64,000 bases of DNA from Pseudomonas fluorescens (lineage in GTDB: Bacteria > Pseudomonadota > Gammaproteobacteria > Pseudomonadales > Pseudomonadaceae), in contig NZ_CABVIY010000001.1 in the NCBI RefSeq assembly GCF_902498195.1, positions 310,001-374,000 of the forward strand, read 5' to 3'. Positions 60,101-64,000 of this stretch are shown one piece after another. The position numbers were made by a program, and so were the translations under genes. Numbering within the stretch: the first letter of the stretch is position 1; every line of letters starts with the position of its first letter. The notes under the pieces are model-generated. The model searched no databases. It was not told where the DNA came from and saw only the letters and a program-made list of their open reading frames with translations.

Positions 60101-62472
60101 ATCACGCTGGTGGTCGTTGATCCGTCGGTTTCGTTTTGCCCGGTCAGGTTGAAGATGTCTTGCAGCAGCGTGCCATCGACCACGGCACTGTTGCCCAGCT
60201 CGTCGCCTTCGTTGATTTCGCTGTGGGGGTTGCCCGAGGGCGGCTTGTAGGTCTGGCCGACGATGGCCGAGTAGCTCAGCACCGCCAGCACCGCGCCTTC
60301 CAGCCGGTCATCAAAGGCCAGGTCGCCGTTGAGCCAGCCACGGATGTTGGAGAACGCGTTGCGCAGCGACTGGGCGATATCGAAGGCCATCGACGTGGTG
60401 CCGTCGGCATTGACGGCGGTGGTTCTCACCAGGGTGATGGTCTGCGTGACGCCGTTGAGGGTGACCGCCAGTGTCGGCGTGCCGATGAGGGTTTGCCCGT
60501 CACTGAGCTGGTCGCGAATGATCAGCTGCCCTTCATTGAAGAAGTCCTTGCCGAAGGCGAAGTAGTCGGAAATCGCCAGGTTCAGGCTGTACTGGAGTGT
60601 GTCGCCGGGGGTGATGCCGGTCTGGCCGACGTCGGTCTGCAAGGTCACCGTTTTGAGCAGGGTGATGGACTTGGCGATGAAGTCGGTGGTCTGCCCGGTG
60701 CCGCTAAAGTCGATGACCGTGTTCGGCGCCACGACATCGCGCGGATCCAGCGGTGCCCATTGGCCGCTGGCGGTCGGCGCGCCGAGGGTGATGGTGACAG
60801 CGTCGCCGGTGACCGGGTTGATGATCGGCTGGCCGTTGGCGTCGACTTCGGGCACATAAAACGCGACCTGGGTGTTGGTCGCGGCGGTCAGGGTGTCGTA
60901 TTCGACCGTGAATGAGTTGATGTACACGGTGTCGGAGGCAATCAGCGTGGCGATGGCGCTCGGGTCGGTGACCACGGTGCCGTCATGCAAGGTGATCGAC
61001 GTCAGGCGCCCGCCGGCACCGGGGGTGATCGCGGTGACCTGGATATTGTCCGGCAGCGGCTGCGTGACGATGACATGGGACAGCGTCTGGCCCGGCGCGG
61101 GTGTCACGGTGACCGTCAGGGTACGGCCGTAGTTCGGCCCGGTGGCGGTTTCGCCTTCCGGGGTGGTGAGTGTTTCGTCAAAGGTGATGACTGTCGGGTG
61201 CACGACAAACGCCGACGTGCCGGCCTGGATCAGGGCGGGGTCGTCGAAGGGGTTGTCCAGTGCGTCGTTGCCGAACTGGAAGCCACCGCTGGCGCGAATC
61301 GTCAGGTCCGGGCTGCCATTGGAAAAGTTGGTGTCGGCCAGGTTGCTCAGGCTGGCGCTGACTTGTACCGAGATCACCGGCTGGTCGGTGGAGACACTGG
61401 CGAATGGCAGTTCGATGACCACCAGTTGATCGCCCGGGCGCATGCCGAATGCCGAGGCGCTGATGGTCAGGAAGTTGCCGGTGGCGTCCTTGGCCACGGG
61501 GTGGGTGGCATTGCCCGCCGCGTCGAAAGTCACCACGTGGGTGACCAGGTTTTGCCCCAGGTAACTGGCGGAAATGAAACTCACGCCGTCGTCACCGTCC
61601 TTGCCGCTGGTGGGCATGAACAGGGTCAGGAACGGTGCATAGCCTTCCTGGCCGGAGGTGTTGGTGAAGTTGACGGTGAAGTTGAAGCGATCGCCCAGCA
61701 ACACGTCTGCGCCGGTGGCGGGCAAGGTCACGGTGGGTGCGGCGTCGGCCAGCAGGCCCTGGAAATTGGCCATGGCGGTGCTGCTGAGGGCGATGAGCTT
61801 GTCGATATCGCCGACCCGGGTTTCCAGGGTCCAGTCGCCGCCTGCGGCCGAGCCGCCGGTGTCGTTGTTCGATGCCGCCACGTCGGCGCCGGTCCAGCGC
61901 GCCAGTTCGGTGACCAGGGTTTTACCGGCCGCCCCGGCGCCGATGTCGCAACCGTAGAGCTGGATGTCGGCGCCCTGGGTCAGGTTGTTGCGCCACTGCT
62001 GGAGGGTCTGGCCCAGTTGGTCGACGTTGTCCGAGGTGATCGTGCGGTTGCCCAGGGTGAATTGCCCGGCGGCGCCGTGGGACAACACCTGGATCGAGTC
62101 GACCTTGCCCAGCTGGGCCAGGGCCGCGGAAATCGCCGCCAGCCCGTCTTCGCCGACATTGACCACGATGGCCGTGACGTTCGCCGGAAGTTGCGCCAGC
62201 AGTTGCTCACGGTTTTCGATGCGGCTGTCGAGCACCAGCAACGCGCGCGCGGCCGAAGGGGCTTGCTCGGTGGCGGGCCGGCCTTCGGTCGGGGTGGCAG
62301 GGGTGGCGGCCGGGTCGGTGGCCGGGTGCGCGGCTTCGGCGGGATCGCTGTGATGCTGATCGGCGGCGGCCGAGGCGGCGGCGCCGTCGAACAGAATCCG
62401 TGGCTCAAGGGCCAGGGCCTGGCGCTGCGGGCGCAGGTGGAGGCCGGTAAAAAGACGCGGTAAACCCTGCAT
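51121..62472 (-). CDS. Giant LEPR-XLL / DUF4347 repeat surface protein (adhesin-like)
   Basis: A 3783-residue protein. The start is ATG 62472 (MQGLPRLFTG) with TTGAGGA 9 nt upstream; a GTG at 62529 has no ribosome-binding site. Order: LEPR-XLL leader motif LALEPRILFDGA (near residues 20-31), an Ala/Pro-rich linker, DUF4347 (about 75-230: LLVLDSRIENREQLLAQLP, IQVLSHGAAGQFTLG, LYGCDIGAG), many DUF11-like beta domains (about 240-1860), an SdrD/CnaB-like domain (1865-1945), one cadherin-like repeat, eleven VCBS-like repeats (about 2128-3611) and a unique C-terminus. There is no Sec signal, no RTX GGxGxD repeats and no membrane anchor. Low Cys, high Thr/Asn/Gly/Asp. It probably mediates adhesion or biofilm formation and is exported by the genes downstream. 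Confidence 0.92.
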   Translation of the reverse strand: MQGLPRLFTGLHLRPQRQALALEPRILFDGAAASAAADQHHSDPAEAAHPATDPAATPATPTEGRPATEQAPSAARALLVLDSRIENREQLLAQLPANVTAIVVNVGEDGLAAISAALAQLGKVDSIQVLSHGAAGQFTLGNRTITSDNVDQLGQTLQQWRNNLTQGADIQLYGCDIGAGAAGKTLVTELARWTGADVAASNNDTGGSAAGGDWTLETRVGDIDKLIALSSTAMANFQGLLADAAPTVTLPATGADVLLGDRFNFTVNFTNTSGQEGYAPFLTLFMPTSGKDGDDGVSFISASYLGQNLVTHVVTFDAAGNATHPVAKDATGNFLTISASAFGMRPGDQLVVIELPFASVSTDQPVISVQVSASLSNLADTNFSNGSPDLTIRASGGFQFGNDALDNPFDDPALIQAGTSAFVVHPTVITFDETLTTPEGETATGPNYGRTLTVTVTPAPGQTLSHVIVTQPLPDNIQVTAITPGAGGRLTSITLHDGTVVTDPSAIATLIASDTVYINSFTVEYDTLTAATNTQVAFYVPEVDANGQPIINPVTGDAVTITLGAPTASGQWAPLDPRDVVAPNTVIDFSGTGQTTDFIAKSITLLKTVTLQTDVGQTGITPGDTLQYSLNLAISDYFAFGKDFFNEGQLIIRDQLSDGQTLIGTPTLAVTLNGVTQTITLVRTTAVNADGTTSMAFDIAQSLRNAFSNIRGWLNGDLAFDDRLEGAVLAVLSYSAIVGQTYKPPSGNPHSEINEGDELGNSAVVDGTLLQDIFNLTGQNETDGSTTTSVIPTNTVDIQIVEVNDGTPPASGELKPGDEVTFELSYNLVTGDYEQFSLTAYLPLPLFDVNGVAWALGDDPGQWQIGPGNTNAGGVLTVTSGAGNSITFDFGSFVTADTNGSRIVVRFTLRVGDQPFADQRSLDVLAQSSQQTTLTDRTLISSDVAVIVSVAEPVLSIRHGVVSSTNGTVSNTTGSWKAPGTGGVPFNGSVTDLAAVDGNITGIDGSDVLRMVTAIENSGGGGAYDVNTSITLPTGLSFVGGSLAAANLQIFRGDGTALVLGVDYSVTGNQITFLDAGGQATLLAGRNGTAADTSGANLVVISYDVVVSATIEASRSLQSTATLSNYASVNGGSDFTPTDLTDLASEQVAAPVISKVFADGTLDNGDSSATHTTGSDLVIGESMRYDIVVTLPEGSTQTLRIEDLIPPGMRLDTSFNGGLGYQIITTRAGSAALGADFAGSIVVSALAGQGGALGDDGVDARWTFSVSGATADNQTGNNSFVIRLQLVANNVIANQASKALQNSAQLLFSDPDSDTPNGNVAVDRTVALNGGQPTVTVREPTLAVTQALTSTSGLGGYDQGDTVTFTITLSNGAGGSDFNAFDISFLDNLPTQLSNITLTGVLYQNGATNNGGVDFELVNGQLRTVNGANIDIAKGGSIVLSLSGVVNATAASQSNFANIATVQWTSLDGTQGGERTGVDGLLNGGTLNDYRNASTLIVPVAQAIQISRVGGLPDTAAPAPTTAPQEAVTIGEVIRYRVVVLVPEGNNPNYQIQITLANGLQFISPDALVNALRIGFIADGGLTSDANLIVGGTLNITGNENSPQALPITPDLLGLSPTGVFDPSRLTVVTNGDGSQVITFNLGNVVNGGGTDADLEGVVLEFNVRVTNQASNLAGVQLGASALEIVNGAGRAASNTLLERIVEPSFNGLDKQIVGFDPNPTGVTGTATVQLSFTQNGGLPAFDAQLSDSFASGSNYTLVSVTINGVTFGPGNLPSGVTFSTTGGVSVNFDQLDVGAQVQVRYQVTLPNATAIASSNATLTWSSLPEDFTSWGGNSVGTDGALDGERTGSTVGPNQYILRDNAGLGVISGTLWNDTASADGSTVPDGAGLAGQTVTLTWAGADGQLSTSADNLVFSTVTDANGQYRFGVLPLGVFRIDAPQGLVSYPQPVGDLRVRIDSDGGTFGQITITLGDADTQTANAGYVEQNDAPVNTLPGNQQGLEDVQLSIGGISVADIDLDRDPNVADRTISVTLSVLHGTLSLGTSLPGVTVTGANSASLTLSGTLADVNSVLASLLYLGNANFNGNDTLTVVSNDLGNFGDANGDGTPGTLADALTDTDTLQIILAPVNDPPVGVDDSATAVEAGGTNNNVIGVDPTGQLLSNDTDVDIATNADRLHVQSVASVNGTGVQTPVAGVLLINGQYGQLLVGSNGAYQYIVDNSNPLVQALRLSGQTLTDRFDYVLSDLAGATDTARLTVTIQGANDTPVGVDDDGTAIEAGGVFNGTPGSDAVGNVLGNDTDVDSVANGETKTVTAVRPVPEAGSGPITPVTGPTNVVGLYGTLTINPDGSYRYVVDNANVTVQRLSAGNQLIEFFSYRVTDAGGLNDVAQLRIVIQGANDNPVASDDAAQAQAASTNGNAAESNPTGNVILFPSRPGTIGQVGGNGVDQDVDAADRPSEQLQVNGVINKSEATYDPVNDVLSGVTTGTTQANGTVVAGLYGTLRIGADGSFFYDVDSTNATVQGLQAGQTLTEFFTYRVVDTAGLTDIAQLVITVRGVNDPPVAQNVIALATERGGVNNGTAGVDPVGDVTATAFDPDGDPLTVTFIRAGAENAADTPVAVVAGGTVVNGVYGTLTINPDGSYSYAVNNNNPDVQALRRGTDLLLERFTYTISDGVNPTPETDTAEIIVLIRGQNDNPVASDDAAIAIEAGGLNNNLPGQDPAGNVLSNDSDVDGGEIPADLPAHDYGETRAVASVRTGVEGSAGTAGTLGSELRGTYGWLTLNADGSYSYRLDNSLPAVQALRAGNTLADSFNYNVIDASGAQDTATLTITIQGANDNPVAQNDAATAIEAGGLNNATPGINPSGNVLANDNDVDGNGETLSVIDVRQGTSVGVIGAGLTGAFGTLTLGANGNYTYVLDNGNPQVQALRTNGDVLTETFTYQIRDLAGATSTATLTIIIRGSNDNPLAVNDSIVAVEAGGTANATPGINPNGNVLTNDTDVDANDTKTVTDIRTGAEAAGGTFTGVTTSQTLNGLYGTLTINANGTYSYVINNNLAAVQALKVGDSLVETFTYRLRDTAGATDIAQLSIRVDGAWDAPVATNDVAVAVADNGAGNSVNPTRNVLPNDSDVDQGDVLHVSGIRVGTEAAGGALDAVNPGTNNTNGTLVTGQFGQLIIGADGNYTYIIDSSNPTVQALGPLQFLDEHFTYQVTDLGGLSDLAEIHIIIRGRNDAPDANTDTGTAVEAGGLNNAQAGVDPGGNVIGNDTDLEGDTLTVTALHTGGLGETGNNGVVGTALRGRYGDLVLLPDGTWRYTLDNSLPEVQALRVSGQTLSDVFTYTLTDIFGASSSAELQITVDGRNDTPVALDDGSTALEAGGVNNGTPGTNATGNVLDNDSDVDSVANGESKQVLSVSAQNGQSSAAGQALIGLYGQLILNADGSYTYLIDNSNPQVQALRTAANTLSETFTYRMSDTFGATSDARLTVVIQGANDAPVAQNDSAIASDQVPPPQATGNVLPNDGDVDANDGLQVVAVRTGSEAGTGTPGTIGQPILGLYGTLVLNADGSFTYTIDQTNPAVLAAAGLGQVLQDVFTYTINDLNGASDQAELVITLDVATPFIPAPQGNFFDNDPNNRNGNLRLPDPTPAIFITPVVEREARFLEVSAWNAGGASLYLGSVGQLQSESLAAGLGLVPGQFVAQAVRESRLESDLDLAWILGRQGRTSLSADGLLSDPSLFTIDSAHMTQGPAQSEPPAEPRQGRGFSAQLRNAANRLYPVNREPRNPTY
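51640..56100 (-). repeat. VCBS/cadherin-like repeat array within the giant surface protein
   Basis: Eleven tandem units of about 110-145 codons. Each has the pattern GANDNPVAxNDxATAIEAGG ... GNVLxNDTDVD ... GxYGTLTINADGSYSY ... NPxVQAL ... ETFTYxxxDxxGATDTA. Junctions start with NDNPV/NDTPV/NDAPV/NDPPV variants; one unit begins GAWDAPV and two lack the EAGG segment. The DNA is diverged between units, so this is not a recent expansion. Confidence 0.85.
62380..62409 (-). other. LEPR-XLL leader motif of the giant protein
   Basis: Codons for LEPRILFDGA, residues 22-31 from the ATG at 62472. The motif is known from the N-termini of very large bacterial surface proteins and has been suggested as a sorting signal; here it replaces a Sec signal. 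Confidence 0.7.
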
Positions 62473-62628
62473 AGTGGAAGTCCTCAACCAAACAGCGTGT
62501 TGAACCAATCCTTTGTACAAATAGCCCACTATTGGACACGTTTAGCGTAGGTCGATATTTAGCGTTTTCCAGGCTGTAAGGCGCTATTTAAGGGGGTTCT
62601 TGACCTGCGGTGCAGCAGCCATCTGCCA
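62473..62628 (-). promoter_or_regulatory. Upstream region of the giant surface protein gene
   Basis: 156 bp between the transglycosylase stop and the giant gene. It contains a direct repeat of CGCTAAA (minus strand, two copies about 19 bp apart near 62570-62545) and AT-rich segments. No clear sigma-70 or sigma-54 promoter could be assigned. Confidence 0.3.
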
Positions 62629-64000
62629 TCATGGAGTGGCCTTTGCAGGGGTAGAGGCGGTTTTTTCTTCTACAAGTTTGTAGGCCACGTAGTACTTGTA
62701 GATGTTGCCGACGTAATCCACGGTTTCCCGGCCGACCACCTGTGCCGCTGCTTGCTCTACATTACCGAACCAGACGTTTTTGTCCAGATTGGACTTTTCT
62801 GCCAGTGCACGAAATTTTCGCAGGTTCCCGGGCCCGGCGTTATAGGCGGCGAAGGTCATCAGGGTTCTGTTCATCTGCGTCAACTGCGGGTCGTTCAGGT
62901 ACTTGTCCGCGAGCAGGCGCATGTACTTGCTGCCCGCCTCGATGTTTCTGTCGGCACTCTTGTCGATGTCGCCGATGGCCACCGTCGGGTCCCTGGCCGT
63001 TGTCGGCAGCAATTGCATGACACCGACTGCGCCCCGGGGGCTGCGGGCTTTCTGATCGAGTTGCGATTCCTGGAAACCCTGGGCCATGAGCATCAGGTGA
63101 TCGAAACCATAGGTGCTGGCGTGGCGATTGAAGATCTCCACCATCTCCTGGAATTTCTTCATTTCAGCTTCGGAGGTCGCGTTGAGCACCCGCTTGCTGC
63201 TGTTGGTGACGTACTTGGTGCGCAGGCTGTTGCCGAACGTGGTGCCGATCTTGTGGGTTTTGACGAACGCGTCGAGTTGGTTTTTGAGCTGCGGGCTGTC
63301 CTTGCGAATCGCCCAGGCAAACTCGGAGTTTTCGTGCACGGCCATGTTTTCGTGAATCTGCATGTCGGTGTACAGCGGCGCCCAGATTTTTGCGATGTAG
63401 CGATCCACCACCGTGGCCTTGAGCAAGCCGGCGTTGACCATTTGCAGCAGGTCTTCGGATTCGAGGTTTTCGTCGGCGGCTTTCAGGTCGATGGGCGCCA
63501 GGCCTTGCTCCTTGAAGGCGGCGTTCAAGGCTTCAAGGTGCTCGTAGTAGCTGCTGGAGGCGCGCACGGTAATTTCCTGGCCGGACAGGTCTTCCAGTTT
63601 TTCCATGGGTTTGCTGCCGGGGGCGGTCACCAGGATTTCCGGGATGTTCACGGCGAAGGGGTCGGCGAAATCCACGTCCTTGAGGCGTGCCTCGGTCACG
63701 GTGAGGCCGCCGGCGGCGATGTCGCCCACGCCTTTCAGCAGTTTGGGCATCAATTCGTTGCGGGCGGTGGGGATGAACATCACCCGCCACTGCATGGATT
63801 TTTTCCCGTAGGGCTGGGTCTTGTTCAGCCAGGCTTCCAGGCCCTTGCCCAGTTCATAACTCAGCCCGCGCTGCCGTCCGCGATCCAGTTCGAAAAAGGT
63901 TTTGCTATAGGGCACCAGCACCCGGATCAACCGGCGCTCGCGCATGCCTTCGAAATCCCCGACCCAGTCCGGCAGAACGGGCAGCACCATTTTTTGTACT
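62629..64000 (-). CDS. MltF-like membrane-bound lytic transglycosylase (5' end outside window)
   Basis: At least 453 residues are visible, with the frame still open at the window edge and no signal peptide in the visible part, so the true start probably lies upstream. It has an N-terminal periplasmic solute-binding domain (RVLVPYSKTFFELDRGRQRGL... to about 270) and a C-terminal SLT lysozyme-like domain (AQGFQESQLDQKARSPRG with the catalytic Glu, AVGVMQLLPTTA, TFAAYNAGPGN). MltF-type enzymes cleave the peptidoglycan glycan strand. It is co-directional with, and 156 bp upstream of, the giant protein gene, so it could make room for the export machine. Confidence 0.88.
   Translation of the reverse strand, partial: VQKMVLPVLPDWVGDFEGMRERRLIRVLVPYSKTFFELDRGRQRGLSYELGKGLEAWLNKTQPYGKKSMQWRVMFIPTARNELMPKLLKGVGDIAAGGLTVTEARLKDVDFADPFAVNIPEILVTAPGSKPMEKLEDLSGQEITVRASSSYYEHLEALNAAFKEQGLAPIDLKAADENLESEDLLQMVNAGLLKATVVDRYIAKIWAPLYTDMQIHENMAVHENSEFAWAIRKDSPQLKNQLDAFVKTHKIGTTFGNSLRTKYVTNSSKRVLNATSEAEMKKFQEMVEIFNRHASTYGFDHLMLMAQGFQESQLDQKARSPRGAVGVMQLLPTTARDPTVAIGDIDKSADRNIEAGSKYMRLLADKYLNDPQLTQMNRTLMTFAAYNAGPGNLRKFRALAEKSNLDKNVWFGNVEQAAAQVVGRETVDYVGNIYKYYVAYKLVEEKTASTPAKATP

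Noticed and set aside
51889..60120. Two very long plus-strand open frames (over 1300 codons each) opposite the giant surface protein gene
   Set aside because: They are antisense shadows of a repeat-rich, high-GC gene with biased codon use; they have no ribosome-binding sites and low-complexity Val/Gly/Ala/His-rich translations, and the minus-strand frame has clear domains.

Overview
The window is chromosomal DNA of a fluorescent-type Pseudomonas, most likely of the P. fluorescens group. The evidence is high GC, core gene order typical of the genus (cspD|clpS-clpA, infA-bpt-aat-trxB, ftsK-lolA-rarA-crcB-serS-cysG-tusDCBE), two different isocitrate dehydrogenases side by side, and many Pseudomonas-style REP/REPIN repeats (motif GAGCGGGCTTGCTCGCGA) between genes. 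No tRNA, rRNA, CRISPR array, transposase or prophage module was seen.

Layout: (1) 1-8.5 kb, housekeeping: 5' end of mnmA, a Nudix hydrolase, monomeric Idh and dimeric Icd transcribed divergently, cspD, clpS-clpA, infA. (2) 8.5-11 kb, the two aminoacyl-tRNA-protein transferases bpt and aat, then trxB. Together with clpS-clpA this is a compact N-degron (N-end rule) locus. (3) 11-19 kb, cell division and envelope genes (ftsK, lolA), rarA, crcB, serS and cysG. (4) 19-29 kb, mixed metabolic genes: glutathionyl-hydroquinone reductase, the TusDCB-TusE sulfur relay with a YbiB-type gene, small unknown genes, a hemerythrin-like protein, Ogt, and a glutathione-catabolism group (Ggt, cysteine hydrolase, ChaC). 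(5) 29-34 kb, a sterol-desaturase-like membrane enzyme whose 3' end runs through a REPIN, a coupled L,D-transpeptidase/D,D-dipeptidase pair, and glyA with a textbook sigma-54 promoter next to a GcsR/TyrR-type sigma-54 activator. (6) 35.4-42.4 kb, an accessory catabolic cluster: a LysR regulator divergent from ureohydrolase, aldehyde dehydrogenase, NCS1 permease and GMC (BetA-like) dehydrogenase. This looks like uptake and oxidation of a guanidino compound. (7) 42.4-45.1 kb, repeat-rich spacer, a GNAT acetyltransferase and an exported arylsulfatase.

(8) 45.4-64 kb is the most unusual region. It is one co-directional minus-strand block: a MltF-like lytic transglycosylase (cut by the window edge), a 3783-residue LEPR-XLL/DUF4347 surface protein with many DUF11-like and about 11 VCBS/cadherin-like repeats, a TolC-type outer-membrane lipoprotein, a periplasmic HlyD-type adaptor, a GAF-like/HlyD membrane hybrid, and a PqqD-like/M50 site-2-protease/HlyD fusion. 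The last four genes overlap. The block looks like a dedicated export system for the giant protein, but it has no ABC ATPase, the substrate has no Sec signal and there is no RTX C-terminus. Any ATP-independent, or otherwise unusual, export mechanism is inference. It is the best candidate in the window for a poorly described system.
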